The position numbers and the translations under genes are program-made. A stretch of 56,792 bases of DNA from Caulobacter sp. BK020 (GTDB lineage: Bacteria > Pseudomonadota > Alphaproteobacteria > Caulobacterales > Caulobacteraceae): contig NZ_SLZL01000025.1 of NCBI RefSeq assembly GCF_004342605.1, forward strand, positions 1 through 56,792. The letters are read 5' to 3'. Of this stretch, positions 1 to 9,110 are shown piece after piece. Position 1 is the first letter of the stretch; every line of letters begins with the position of its first letter. Below the pieces are notes generated by a model. The model searched no databases and was not told where the DNA came from. It saw only the letters and a list, made by a program, of their open reading frames with translations.

Positions 1-78
1 GCCACCGGCTTGCTCCTCAACGCCTTCCCACCAGAAGAATGCGCCAACTATCTCAGAAACTCAGGCTACGCCGCCTAA
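1..78 (+). CDS. IS630-family transposase, C-terminal end only (partial)
   Basis: The frame is open from the first base and ends at TAA 76-78, giving the last 25 residues of a protein. The ending, with PPEECANYLRNSGYAA, resembles the C-terminus typical of IS630-family DDE transposases. The rest of the gene lies outside the window, so it cannot be said whether the element is complete. It abuts the end of pgsA, which lies on the opposite strand 12 bases further on. Family assignment rests on a short tail and is moderately confident. Confidence 0.55.
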   Translation, partial: ATGLLLNAFPPEECANYLRNSGYAA

Positions 79-90
79 TCTCAACAGGCT

Positions 91-708
91 CTAGACCAGC
101 GCCTTGCGCGCCGCTTCCCAGTACTGCGCCCCGGTGATCAGCGTCACCACGGCGGCCAGCCACAGCAGGCCGTGGGTCGCGTAGGTGGCCGGGGTCACCA
201 CCGACGACGCGGTCGGCAGGTGGAAGGCCGACCAGGAGGCCAGGATCATCTCGGCTCCGATCGCCACCAGCTGCAGGGTGGTCTTCCACTTGGCCAGCAG
301 GGTGACGGGCAGCTTGACGCCCCTGCCGGCCCCCACCTCGCGCAGGGCGCTGACGGCGAATTCCCGGAACAGGATCAGACCCGACGGCAGGATCACCAGC
401 GGATTGGGGCCCAGGGCCATCAGGCCCAGCAGGGCGCCGCAGACCAGGATCTTGTCGCCGATCGGATCGAGGATCGCGCCCCAGACGCTGACCGCGTCCA
501 GCTTGCGCGCCAGCCAGCCGTCGAAGAAGTCGGTCACCGCGGCGATCACAAAGGCCCGGAACGCCCAGCGCTGTAGCGACATCTGCTGGTCCACGCTCAG
601 CTGGTCGCTCAGCCACGGCACGCCGCCAGCCGCCGCGGCCAGGGCCACGAACATGAACAGCGCGATGATCAGGCGCGCGGAGGTCAGGATGTTGGGCAGG
701 GCTTTCAT
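91..708 (-). CDS. pgsA: CDP-diacylglycerol--glycerol-3-phosphate 3-phosphatidyltransferase
   Basis: Inner-membrane enzyme that makes phosphatidylglycerophosphate, the first committed step to phosphatidylglycerol and cardiolipin. The 205-residue product has several hydrophobic helices and a full CDP-alcohol phosphatidyltransferase signature near residues 57-79 (DGWLAR, then G, D and D at the expected spacing, ending DPIGD). I start it at ATG 708 (MKALPNILTSAR), which matches the usual N-terminus. The longer frame to 774 would run through the palindromic operator of the divergent toxin-antitoxin genes and has no family-like sequence. It converges on the transposase fragment. Confidence 0.93.
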   Translation of the reverse strand: MKALPNILTSARLIIALFMFVALAAAAGGVPWLSDQLSVDQQMSLQRWAFRAFVIAAVTDFFDGWLARKLDAVSVWGAILDPIGDKILVCGALLGLMALGPNPLVILPSGLILFREFAVSALREVGAGRGVKLPVTLLAKWKTTLQLVAIGAEMILASWSAFHLPTASSVVTPATYATHGLLWLAAVVTLITGAQYWEAARKALV

Positions 709-765
709 GGCGCCGGTTCTAACGCATGAAAGCGGCGAAGGGCTATGGGGGGCGATTGTTAGGCG

Positions 766-783
766 TGATATCAACTGATATCA
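766..783. promoter_or_regulatory. Probable antitoxin operator: two TGATATCA palindromes
   Basis: The perfect 8-bp palindrome TGATATCA occurs twice (766-773 and 776-783), two bases apart, ending 7 bases before the antitoxin ATG. Paired palindromes of this kind are typical operators for ribbon-helix-helix antitoxins that repress their own operon. The link is inferred from position. Confidence 0.55.
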
Positions 784-790
784 TGTTCGG

Positions 791-1024
791 ATGGCTCAGC
801 TCCTGGTCAGAGAAGTTCCCCGCGACGTCGTCGAAGCGTTGAAGCGTCGCGCCGCCGCGAACGGCCGCAGCGCCGAGGCCGAGCATCGCCTGATCCTCGA
901 GGCGACCCTGAAAGCGGGGCGATCCGCGTTTCGGGAGCGGGCCGCGGTCCTGCGCGAAAAGACCCAGGGCCGTATCGTCGGCGAATCGGCCGACCTGATC
1001 CGCTTGGATCGCGACAGCCGGTGA
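791..1024 (+). CDS. FitA-like ribbon-helix-helix antitoxin
   Basis: A 77-residue protein. Residues 1-40 (MAQLLVREVPRDVVEALKRR, then GRSAEAEHRLIL) match the FitA/Arc-type ribbon-helix-helix fold that binds DNA and pairs with PIN-domain toxins. The C-terminal half would wrap and inhibit the toxin. The downstream toxin gene overlaps its stop by four bases (GTGA), which indicates translational coupling. The twin TGATATCA palindrome just upstream is a likely binding site for the toxin-antitoxin complex. Confidence 0.82.
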   Translation: MAQLLVREVPRDVVEALKRRAAANGRSAEAEHRLILEATLKAGRSAFRERAAVLREKTQGRIVGESADLIRLDRDSR

Positions 1025-1431
1025 CGCTGGTCGTCGATGCTTCGGTTGCATTGAAATGGGTGCTGGCCGAGCCTGGCCAGGCCGCCGCCGACGCCCTGCT
1101 CGACGAAGATCTGATCGCCCCGTCCCTCTGGCTTCTTGAAGCCGCCAACGCGCTTTGGAGGCGCAGCCTGAGTGGGGAACTCAGCGCTGGCGAGGCGGAC
1201 GAACGGCTGTCGGAGCTGTTCAACGCGCCGGTGACCTCGGTCCCGATCGAAGACGACCTGTCCGCCGCCGCCGCCCTGGCGTGGCGTCTGGGTCATCCGG
1301 TCTATGATTGCCTGTATCTGGCTTTGGCCGTGCGCGAACACAGTCAGGTGGTCACCGCCGACCGGCGTTTCTGGGCCGCCGTGCAGGCCGTGCCTGAGCT
1401 CGTCGACAAGGTACGTTTGCTGGGCGATTGA
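1021..1431 (+). CDS. PIN-domain ribonuclease toxin (VapC/FitB type)
   Basis: A 136-residue PIN-domain protein and the toxin half of the pair. Acidic residues expected to hold the catalytic metal are present: D near the N-terminus in VVDASVALKW, E in LLEAANALW, D in YDCLYLALA and D in VTADRRF. VapC-type toxins cut RNA, often tRNA. Translation starts at GTG 1021, overlapping the antitoxin stop. The length and all motifs look intact, so the module is probably functional. The target cannot be read from sequence. Confidence 0.85.
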   Translation: MTLVVDASVALKWVLAEPGQAAADALLDEDLIAPSLWLLEAANALWRRSLSGELSAGEADERLSELFNAPVTSVPIEDDLSAAAALAWRLGHPVYDCLYLALAVREHSQVVTADRRFWAAVQAVPELVDKVRLLGD

Positions 1432-1592
1432 GAATGTTCGGTGGTGGAAGATCTCACCTCATATCGCAGCTTCCAGTAAGGTGAAGCGGTCTTTTCCGCC
1501 GCGCTCCCGCTTGTTGTGGGTTATTTCTCCTTCCGGGAGGTTGACGGCGCATGGGCGGCCGGCCAAGGCAATGGCGCAGTTTCGAGGGCGTT

Positions 1593-2876
1593 ATGGCCAG
1601 CACCACCACCGAACCGACCGCGACCAATTCCCGCCGTCGCGTGCTGACCGCCAGCCTGGTCGGCACGGCGGTCGAGTTCTACGACTTCTACATCTACGCC
1701 ACCGCCGCCTCGCTGGTGTTCGGGCCGCTGTTCTTTCCCTCCAAGTCGGCTTCGATGCAGCTGATGGCCTCGTACGCCAGCCTGGGCGTGGCGTTCCTGG
1801 CCCGGCCGCTGGGCGCGGCGGTGTTCGGCCATTTCGGCGACCGGATCGGGCGCAAGTCCACCCTGGTGGCCTCGCTGATGCTGATGGGCGGCTCGACCCT
1901 GGCCATCGCCTTCCTGCCGACCTACGCCATGGCCGGCTGGCTGGCCCCGACCCTGCTGTGCCTGCTGCGGTTCGGCCAGGGCTTCGGCCTGGGCGGCGAG
2001 TGGGGTGGGGCGGCGCTGCTGGCGGTGGAGAACGCGCCGCCGGGCTGGAAGGCCCGGTTCGGCATGTTCCCGCAGCTGGGCGCGCCGGTCGGCTTCATCG
2101 CCGCCAACGGGCTGTTCCTGGCGCTGGGCGTGATCCTGACGCCGGAGCAGTTCCAGGCCTGGGGATGGCGTCTGCCGTTCCTGGGCAGCGCGGCCCTGGT
2201 GGCGGTGGGCCTGTGGGTGCGGCTGAAGCTGACCGAGACGCCTGACTTCGCCGCCGCCATCGCCCACGAGGCCCCGCCGGCCGTGCCGCTGGGCGAGCTG
2301 CTGCGCGACCACTGGAAGGCCACCCTGTGCGGCACGCTGGCCACCATCTGCTGCTTCGCCGTCTACTACCTGATGACCGCCTTCGCCCTGGGTTACGGCG
2401 TGAACATCCTCGGCTACGGCCGCACGGCCATGCTGGGCGTGCAGCTGGGGGCGATCCTGTTCATGGCCGCCGGCATCGTCGCCGCCGGCTACTGGTCGGA
2501 CGCGGCCAATCCGCGCCGGGTGCTGATGGCCGGCTGCGCGATGACCGTGGCCGTGGGCGCCCTGCTGCCGGTGATGATGGGAGCCGGCGCCCTGTTGCCG
2601 ATCTTCGCCTTCCTGTCGCTGGGCCTGCTGGTCATGGGCTTCGTCTATGGCCCGCTGGGCGCTCTCCTGCCCGACCTGTTCCCGGCCCGCGTCCGCTACA
2701 CCGGCGCCTCGGCGGCCTTCAATCTCGGCGGCATCCTGGGCGGCGGCCTGGCTCCGATGATCGCCCAGGCCCTGGCCGACAAGGGCGGTCTGGCGCCGGT
2801 GGGCGTCTACCTGGCGGTGGCGGCGGGCTTGAGCTTCCTGGGCCTGCTGGGATTGAAGCCGAGAACCGCGCGCTGA
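1593..2876 (+). CDS. MFS transporter, metabolite:H+ symporter (MHS) family
   Basis: A 427-residue inner-membrane permease with about 12 hydrophobic segments. The N-terminal part (GTAVEFYDFYIYATAA, then VFGPLFFPS) and the loop GHFGDRIGRKSTL between helices 2 and 3 are the MHS-family pattern shared with ProP-, ShiA- and KgtP-like proton symporters of organic acids or osmolytes. The start at ATG 1593 (MASTTTEP) gives the normal short cytoplasmic N-terminus; an upstream in-frame ATG at 1551 would add 14 atypical residues. The substrate cannot be told from sequence, and the neighbours do not indicate one. Confidence 0.85.
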   Translation: MASTTTEPTATNSRRRVLTASLVGTAVEFYDFYIYATAASLVFGPLFFPSKSASMQLMASYASLGVAFLARPLGAAVFGHFGDRIGRKSTLVASLMLMGGSTLAIAFLPTYAMAGWLAPTLLCLLRFGQGFGLGGEWGGAALLAVENAPPGWKARFGMFPQLGAPVGFIAANGLFLALGVILTPEQFQAWGWRLPFLGSAALVAVGLWVRLKLTETPDFAAAIAHEAPPAVPLGELLRDHWKATLCGTLATICCFAVYYLMTAFALGYGVNILGYGRTAMLGVQLGAILFMAAGIVAAGYWSDAANPRRVLMAGCAMTVAVGALLPVMMGAGALLPIFAFLSLGLLVMGFVYGPLGALLPDLFPARVRYTGASAAFNLGGILGGGLAPMIAQALADKGGLAPVGVYLAVAAGLSFLGLLGLKPRTAR

Positions 2877-2960
2877 CCCGGATCCGCAAACGCCCGTTTG
2901 CCTCGGCCGCCGGTCCGCGCCACTCTGCCGTCCAACGATAAGATCCTGGGAGGCGACCCG

Positions 2961-4124
2961 ATGAACCCCAACGCCGAATTCGACGTCGTCGTCCACGGCG
3001 CCAGCGGCTTCACCGGCCGGCTGGTGGCCGAGCACTTCGCCCGACGTCATCCGGACCTTCGCTGGGCCATGTCGGGCCGGAGCGAGGCCAAGCTGGCCGC
3101 TGTCCGCGACGAGATCGGGGCCGCCTCGACGCCGCTGATCGTCGCCGACGCCGACGACCCCGCCTCGCTGGGGGCCATGGTCGCGCGGACCAAGGCGGTC
3201 CTGACGACCGTCGGCCCCTACCAGCTCTACGGCTCCGACCTGGTGGCCGCCTGCGCCAAGGCCGGAACCGACTATCTGGACCTGTGCGGCGAGCCGGCCT
3301 GGATGCGCCAGATGATCGACGCCTACGAGGCGGCGGCCAAGGCCAGCGGGGCGCGGATCCTGTTCTCGTGCGGCTTCGACTCCATCCCGTTCGAGCTGGG
3401 CGTCTGGTTCGTGCAGCAGGAGGCGGCCAATCGGTTCGGCGCGCCCGCCACGCGGGTCAAGGGCCGGGTGCGGGCCATGCGCGGCACGTTCTCGGGCGGT
3501 ACGGCGGCCAGCCTGAAGGCCACCCTCGCGGCGGCCGCCCGCGACCCCCAGGTGCTGGAGTACCTGAAGGACCCCTTCGCCCTAACCCCCGACTTCGCCG
3601 GCCCCAGGCAGCCGCACGGCGCGGCCGTGGCCTACGACGACGACCTGAACGCCTGGACCGCCCCGTTCGTGATGGCGGCGATCAACACCCGCAACGTCCA
3701 CCGCTCCAACTGGCTGATGGGCCAGCCCTACGGCGCCGACTTCGTCTATGACGAGATGTTCCTGACCGGCCCGGGCGAGGCCGGCGAAGCGGCCGCCAAG
3801 GCCGTGGCCGCCGGTAACGCCGCCATGGGCGCCGAAGGCGGTCCCAAGCCGGGCGAGGGGCCCAGCCTGGCCGAGCGCGAGGCGGGCTTCTACGACCTGC
3901 TGTTCGTCGCCCTCGCCCCGGACGGTCGTCAGGCCCGGGCCGGCGTTAAGGGCGACAAGGACCCCGGCTACGGCTCGACCAGCAAGATGATCGCCGAGAC
4001 GGCCCTGTGCCTGATCGACACGCCCGACCTGGCCGGCGGGGTCTGGACCCCGGGCGCGGCCTTGCGCGGCAAGCTGGTGGAGCGGCTGCGGGAGACGGCG
4101 GGGCTGGCGTTCGCGGTGGAGTGA
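2961..4124 (+). CDS. Saccharopine dehydrogenase-like / trans-acting enoyl reductase family oxidoreductase
   Basis: A 387-residue predicted NAD(P)-dependent oxidoreductase. Its N-terminus has a Rossmann dinucleotide motif, VVVHGASGFTGRLVAEHF (GxxGxxG). The body resembles the saccharopine dehydrogenase-like family, which includes mycobacterial trans-acting enoyl reductases. GGGAGG at 2948-2953 sits at good spacing before ATG 2961 and fixes the start. The gene lies 84 bases after the MFS gene on the same strand, so co-transcription is possible. The substrate is unknown; real lysine-pathway saccharopine dehydrogenase is less likely because the C-terminal half does not look like that enzyme. Confidence 0.75.
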   Translation: MNPNAEFDVVVHGASGFTGRLVAEHFARRHPDLRWAMSGRSEAKLAAVRDEIGAASTPLIVADADDPASLGAMVARTKAVLTTVGPYQLYGSDLVAACAKAGTDYLDLCGEPAWMRQMIDAYEAAAKASGARILFSCGFDSIPFELGVWFVQQEAANRFGAPATRVKGRVRAMRGTFSGGTAASLKATLAAAARDPQVLEYLKDPFALTPDFAGPRQPHGAAVAYDDDLNAWTAPFVMAAINTRNVHRSNWLMGQPYGADFVYDEMFLTGPGEAGEAAAKAVAAGNAAMGAEGGPKPGEGPSLAEREAGFYDLLFVALAPDGRQARAGVKGDKDPGYGSTSKMIAETALCLIDTPDLAGGVWTPGAALRGKLVERLRETAGLAFAVE

Positions 4125-4218
4125 GCCTGAGCCTTTCCGCCTGAAGGGCGGCTGGCGAACCGTTGCCGACAAGCGGCCGGCTCTGCTACGCCGAACGGCG
4201 AGGCGGAGGTCTGGAGAC

Positions 4219-5751
4219 ATGCTGATCTTCGAATGGATCCTGGCCCTGCTGCTGGGCGCGGTGCTGCTGGCGGCCCTGGCCCGGCGGATCGGCGCGCCGT
4301 ATCCGGCCCTGCTGGCCTTGGGCGGGGCGGCTGTGGCCCTGGTCCCGGGCGCGCCCCGGCTGACGCTGGAGCCGGAGCTGATCCTGGCCCTGTTCATCGC
4401 CCCGGTGCTGCTGGACGCGGCCTACGACTCCTCGCTGCGGGATCTGAAGGACAACTGGCGGCCGGTGTCGTCGCTGGTTCTGGTCGCCGTGGGCCTGACC
4501 ACCGTGGGCGTGGCCTGGGTGGCGCGACTGCTGTTTCCCGACATGCCCTGGCCGGCTGCCGTCGCCCTGGGGGCCATCGTCGCCCCGCCTGACGCCGTGG
4601 CCGCCCTGGTCGTGCTGCGCGACGTGCGGCCGCCGCATCGGGTGCTGAAGATCCTGGAGGGCGAGAGCCTGCTCAACGACGCCTCGGCCCTGCTGATCTA
4701 CCGGCTGGCGGTGGGCGCGGTCGGCGGCGGCTTCAGCCTGGCCCACGCCGCCCCGACCCTGGCTTTGGTGGCGGTGGGCAGCGTGGCGGCCGGTTACGGC
4801 CTGGCGCGGCTAACCGGCCTGTTTTTCCACCGCATCACCGACGTGCCCAGTTCGGTGATCGTCCAGTTCGTCACGACCTTCGGGGTGTGGCTCCTGGCCG
4901 AGCGGCTGGGCCTGTCGGGGGTGGTGACCATCGTCGTCTACGGCGTGACCATCGCCTGGCGCCCGGGCGCACAGCTGTCGGCGCGGCTGCGCGTCCCGTC
5001 CTTCGCGGTCTGGGAATCGGTGACGGTGGTGCTGAACGTGCTGGCCTTCACCCTGATCGGCCTGCAGATCCGACCGATCCTGGAGGCGCTGTCGCCCCAC
5101 GACCGGCTCGACTACCTCCGCGCGGCCGGGGTGGTGCTGGCGGCGGTCATCGCCATCCGCCTGGCCTGGGTGATGAGCTACAACACCGGCGTCCGGCTGA
5201 AGAACCACTGGTTCGGCGTCCACCTGGCGCGGTCCAGCATGGCCGCGCCGACGGCGAGGGGCGGGCTGCTGGTGGCCTGGTGCGGCATGCGCGGCATGGT
5301 CACCCTGGCCGCCGCCCTGGCCCTGCCCGGAGGCTTTCCCTATCGCGACTTCATCCAGTTGACCGCCTTCACGGTGGTGATCGGCACGCTGGTGGTCCAG
5401 GGCCTGACCCTGAAACCCTTGATCAGGGTGCTGCGCCCACCCGACGACGATCCGGTGCGCAAGGAGCTGAAACTGGCCAGGGCCAAGGCGCTGAAGGCGG
5501 CGCTGGCCGAGCTGGACGGCGACACCTCCCAGGCCGCCGAAGCCCTGCGCCGGGAATATGGCGCGGCCCTGCAGCAGACTAGGAAGGGCGCCGACGCCCG
5601 CGACTCCGCCGAGAACGCCCTGCGGCGGCGGGTGGTGGCGGTGTCGCGCGAGGCCATCGCCGATCTGCGCCGGCGCGGCGAGATCGGCGACGACGCCTAT
5701 CGGGCGCTGGAGGAGGAGTTCGACTGGCTGGAACTGTCGGCGCGGGAGTAG
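4219..5751 (+). CDS. CPA1-family Na+/H+ antiporter
   Basis: A 510-residue inner-membrane cation:proton antiporter. About 12 hydrophobic helices occupy residues 1-410, including the ion-site segment APPDAVAALVVL (TDAVA in many relatives) and GESLLNDASALLIYR. These belong to the NhaP/CPA1 family. A charged, mostly helical cytoplasmic tail of about 90 residues follows. TGGAG a few bases upstream supports ATG 4219. Its last 55 bases overlap the 3' end of the convergent helicase gene. Expected role: pH and sodium homeostasis. Confidence 0.88.
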   Translation: MLIFEWILALLLGAVLLAALARRIGAPYPALLALGGAAVALVPGAPRLTLEPELILALFIAPVLLDAAYDSSLRDLKDNWRPVSSLVLVAVGLTTVGVAWVARLLFPDMPWPAAVALGAIVAPPDAVAALVVLRDVRPPHRVLKILEGESLLNDASALLIYRLAVGAVGGGFSLAHAAPTLALVAVGSVAAGYGLARLTGLFFHRITDVPSSVIVQFVTTFGVWLLAERLGLSGVVTIVVYGVTIAWRPGAQLSARLRVPSFAVWESVTVVLNVLAFTLIGLQIRPILEALSPHDRLDYLRAAGVVLAAVIAIRLAWVMSYNTGVRLKNHWFGVHLARSSMAAPTARGGLLVAWCGMRGMVTLAAALALPGGFPYRDFIQLTAFTVVIGTLVVQGLTLKPLIRVLRPPDDDPVRKELKLARAKALKAALAELDGDTSQAAEALRREYGAALQQTRKGADARDSAENALRRRVVAVSREAIADLRRRGEIGDDAYRALEEEFDWLELSARE

Positions 5752-8700
5752 CCCGTCGTCGGCGCGATCGACACCACGGGCAGGGCCGCGGCCGCGCTGG
5801 CGAACACGCCGGCGGTGCGCCAGGCCTCGTGGCGGCCGACGATGTACAGCGCCTTCTTGGCCCGGGTCACCGCCACATTGAGGATGTTGGGCGCGCCGCC
5901 CGCCCAGTTGCGCGATCCCCGGCTGGCGTCGGCGCTGGCCCCGAGCACCAGGATCACGGCCTCGGCCTCCTTGCCCTGGAAGGTGTGGACCGTGCCGACG
6001 TGGGTCTCGCCCCAGCGCGGGTGCTGCTTGGAGGGGACGCCCAAACGGTCGAGCACGCCGCTGCGCAGGACCAGGGTCCGCAGAGTATCGGCGACCTCGC
6101 GGAAAGGGGCGATCAGGTAGAGGTCGGGATCGCACAGGCCCTGGTCCGCCAGCCGGTGCAGCAGGTCCAGCACGACCTGGCCCTCCTGCGGGCTCCACTT
6201 GGCCGAGCTGGAGGCGACGTCCAGCCAGCAACTGGCCGGCGCGATTCCGGCCAGGGCCTCGCGGATGGGCGAGGGCGAAGGCGTGGTTGCGTGGACCATC
6301 AGGCCGTCGTAGGCGATCGTGTTGGAGATCGAGAACATCGGCTCCTGGCAGCGGCGGTGCACCAGCAGGGGCAAGCCGATCCGCCGGGCGTCGGCGCCCC
6401 AGCCGACGGCGGCGATCAAAGGACTGGCGGCGTCGGCCAGGGTCTGGACCGAGGCCCGTGGCGCGGCCCAGAGGTCCGGATGGGCGCCCCGGCTGTCGAA
6501 GATCGATCGCACCAGGCCGGCGGGAACGGTCGAGACCGGCTCGATCTGCAGCGGGTCGCCGATGATCAGCGCGCGCCGCGCCCGCCACAGGGCGCCGGCG
6601 GCGGCCTGCGGCGTGGCCTGGCCGGCCTCGTCGACGATCAGCCAGCCCACCGAGGCCTCGCCCAGGCTGTCCATCAGCCGGTCGAAGGAGGCGAAGGTGG
6701 TCGAGACCACGGGCACGACCAGGAAGAAGCTGTCCCACAGGGCGTCGAGGTGGGCGGCGGCCCCGGACGGCAGGCGCTTGCCCTTCAGATGGTCCATCAT
6801 CAGGCCCAGGTTCGACTTCATCGGGCGGGCGGCGGCGTCGAGGAAGGCGCGGTGCAGGGCCATGGCCGCGGCGAACAGCTGATCGCGGGCCTCGATCAGC
6901 GCCGCGTCGGCCCAAGGGCTGGCCGTATGGATCGCCGCGTGACCGCTTTCCCAGAAGGCGGGGCCGATCTGGTCGCCGTAGAGGGCCTGGCCCTCGGCTT
7001 CGCGCCGCCGAAGCGCCGCGCTATGCTCCATAGCCTGGGTCCGCGCCGCCTGGGCGAGAGCCGCCCTGGCCGCGGCCTCGGCCGCCCGCCGTTCGGCGGC
7101 GTCCTGCTCGGCGCGCGCCGCCGCCACGTCCGCCATCGCCCGCTCCAGCAGCGCCTGGACGCGGGCCTGGGCCTGCCGCCACGCCGAGTCCTGGCCGAGG
7201 AGCCGCGCGACAAAGCCGGGGCGCAGGGCCGCGCCGCCATCGTGCAGCCGACGGGCGTCGACCAGAGCTTCCTCAGCGCGCGCCAGGGCCCGGGTGGCGG
7301 CCTCCCGGGTCTGTTCCGCCGCCCGCCCGTCGGCCTGGGCGGCGGCGTCCGCGGCGAGGGCGTCCTCTACGGCCTGCTGGGTCGCGGCGGCGGTCGTCAG
7401 CGCCAGGCGCATCTGCTCGCGTCCGGCCAGCAGCCGGGCGACGGCGGATTTGTGCTGGCGATAGTCCATCTGGGCTCGCCGCCAGCGCTCCCGGGCTTCG
7501 GCGCGTGTACGCGGCGGCGCTTCGGCGGCGACGATGGCCGGCGGCTCGGCCTCGACCCGCCCGTTGGCGGCCGCGAGATACTTTTCCAGGCCCCAGTCGG
7601 GATCCCACCAGGCGCTTTCGACGAACTCGGAGCGGTTCCTGCGATTGCCCAGCACCGCCGCAACCAGGCCCCAGCAGTCGGCGCCGCCGCCCTGGGCCGC
7701 CCGCGCGGCGCCGGCGAAGTAGCGGATCGCCGCCGGATCGTCGACGGCGCCGGCCAGAGGAAGCTCGGCGCTGACGTTGCGGACGGCGGCGTTGTTGGAC
7801 GAGGCCACGACGACGCCGTGACCGGCCAGGGCCGCCGGCGGGCGATAGAGCGTGCGCTTGTGGCCGCTCTCGGCGACCAGATCGACCGGCGAGAAGGCCG
7901 AGGCGGGATCGTCGAGCGCGACCAGGGCGTCGGCGCGCGCTTCCAGCACTGCGGCGATCACGTCGCGCAGCAGGGTGGTCTTGCCGGTGCCCGGCGGCCC
8001 GTTGATCGACAGCAGGCCGCCATCGGCCAGGTCGCGAATCGCGGCGTTGACCGCCGCCTGCTGCAGGGTGACCAGCCGGGCTGGACGAGGCGCGGGCCAC
8101 CGCGCGCCCGGCGTCAGGGCCGGCGCGACCAGGCTTTCCAGCACCGCCTTGTCGGCCAGGACGTCCTGCCGCTCAGCCGGCTGCGCCTGGCCCAGATAAG
8201 CGGACAGGGTCGCGCCGCCGCCGCCCGTCTGAAGCGCCGTGCGCACGCGGTGCAGGTCGCGCAGATAGAAGCTGTTGATGATCTCGACCGGATCGTTGTC
8301 GGCCTCGCCGAACACGCGGATCGCCACCCGCGGCCGCTCCAGCAGGTCGGCCGGCAGTTCGAGGGCGGCCATGATCGCGGCCATGCCTTCGAGGAACCGT
8401 TGCCGGGACGTGGCGATCTTGCGTCCGTCCAGGTCCAGCTGGACCAGCGCCTGTCCCAGCTGGTGGCGCAGATCGTCCTCAAGGTCGACAAAGGCGTGCA
8501 GGTGGTCAATGTCGCCGGCCAGCACGCGTCCGCAGGCCCAGCCGAAGCTGGACAGCAGCAGGTTGGACGGAAGCGCCCGGCCTGCCTCGTCGAAGGCCGC
8601 CAGGGCCAGCACCGCCACCCCCGCGCCGCGTTCGCGTTCGGGCCCCTGGGGCTGGACCTCTGTCACCAGCCGTTCGACGGCCGGCTCCATTTTCACGAAC

Positions 8701-9014
8701 CCCAGCGGCACGTACCAGACCAGGCGGTCGTCTTCGGACATCGCCAACTGCTGGCGGTCGCCCTCGGAACCATCCCAGGGCATCTGGCCGCTGGACAGGT
8801 CGAAGGGAAACAGGGCCCGGGGCAACGGCGCGTCGCGCCGCCCCTTGACCCGGCGCTTGGCGGGCGGCGGCTCGCGTCCCAGCAGGTCTTCCTGCGTCGC
8901 GAAGGTCTGGGGCTGCAGCGCCTCGACCGCCAGCCAGGCGTTGATCAGGGCGACCGGGTCGGGACTCTCGGTTGGCGAGGCCTGGCCGGACGTGTTTTGG
9001 GGGGACGCTACCAT
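5697..9014 (-). CDS. Large superfamily 1 (Upf1-like) helicase/ATPase with coiled-coil insertion
   Basis: A 1105-residue protein. Around residues 335-350 is a Walker A loop (NGPPGTGKTTLLRD). Near 790 is a Walker B (LIVDEAGQATPQ) followed by GDPLQIEPV. The C-terminal core has HTFQGKEAEAVILVLG and, near 1045, VAVTRAKKALYIVG (motifs V and VI). These place it with Upf1/Dna2-like SF1 helicases (AAA_11/AAA_12). Between Walker A and B lies a long Ala/Arg/Glu-rich stretch (about residues 510-660) that should form coiled coil. No nuclease domain is evident. The upstream residues (1-330) are not recognised. It stands alone, convergent with the antiporter. DNA or RNA remodelling is likely; the pathway is unknown. 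Confidence 0.82.
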   Translation of the reverse strand: MVASPQNTSGQASPTESPDPVALINAWLAVEALQPQTFATQEDLLGREPPPAKRRVKGRRDAPLPRALFPFDLSSGQMPWDGSEGDRQQLAMSEDDRLVWYVPLGFVKMEPAVERLVTEVQPQGPERERGAGVAVLALAAFDEAGRALPSNLLLSSFGWACGRVLAGDIDHLHAFVDLEDDLRHQLGQALVQLDLDGRKIATSRQRFLEGMAAIMAALELPADLLERPRVAIRVFGEADNDPVEIINSFYLRDLHRVRTALQTGGGGATLSAYLGQAQPAERQDVLADKAVLESLVAPALTPGARWPAPRPARLVTLQQAAVNAAIRDLADGGLLSINGPPGTGKTTLLRDVIAAVLEARADALVALDDPASAFSPVDLVAESGHKRTLYRPPAALAGHGVVVASSNNAAVRNVSAELPLAGAVDDPAAIRYFAGAARAAQGGGADCWGLVAAVLGNRRNRSEFVESAWWDPDWGLEKYLAAANGRVEAEPPAIVAAEAPPRTRAEARERWRRAQMDYRQHKSAVARLLAGREQMRLALTTAAATQQAVEDALAADAAAQADGRAAEQTREAATRALARAEEALVDARRLHDGGAALRPGFVARLLGQDSAWRQAQARVQALLERAMADVAAARAEQDAAERRAAEAAARAALAQAARTQAMEHSAALRRREAEGQALYGDQIGPAFWESGHAAIHTASPWADAALIEARDQLFAAAMALHRAFLDAAARPMKSNLGLMMDHLKGKRLPSGAAAHLDALWDSFFLVVPVVSTTFASFDRLMDSLGEASVGWLIVDEAGQATPQAAAGALWRARRALIIGDPLQIEPVSTVPAGLVRSIFDSRGAHPDLWAAPRASVQTLADAASPLIAAVGWGADARRIGLPLLVHRRCQEPMFSISNTIAYDGLMVHATTPSPSPIREALAGIAPASCWLDVASSSAKWSPQEGQVVLDLLHRLADQGLCDPDLYLIAPFREVADTLRTLVLRSGVLDRLGVPSKQHPRWGETHVGTVHTFQGKEAEAVILVLGASADASRGSRNWAGGAPNILNVAVTRAKKALYIVGRHEAWRTAGVFASAAAALPVVSIAPTTGYSRADSSSQSNSSSSAR

Positions 9015-9110
9015 GGCGCACTCGGCAAGCCTGGACGGAGAACCGCGCCGTCTCAGGATTGCACTGTTGCGGCTGCACGCCTGGGAAGTAAATGGCAGGG
9101 CCCCCTTTTC

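Noticed and set aside
4810..6915. Very long open frame on the minus strand (701 codons) across the antiporter and helicase genes
   Set aside because: It is antisense to or out of frame with two well-supported genes, is dominated by Gly/Arg/Pro, and has no recognisable motif; long shadow frames are expected at this GC content.
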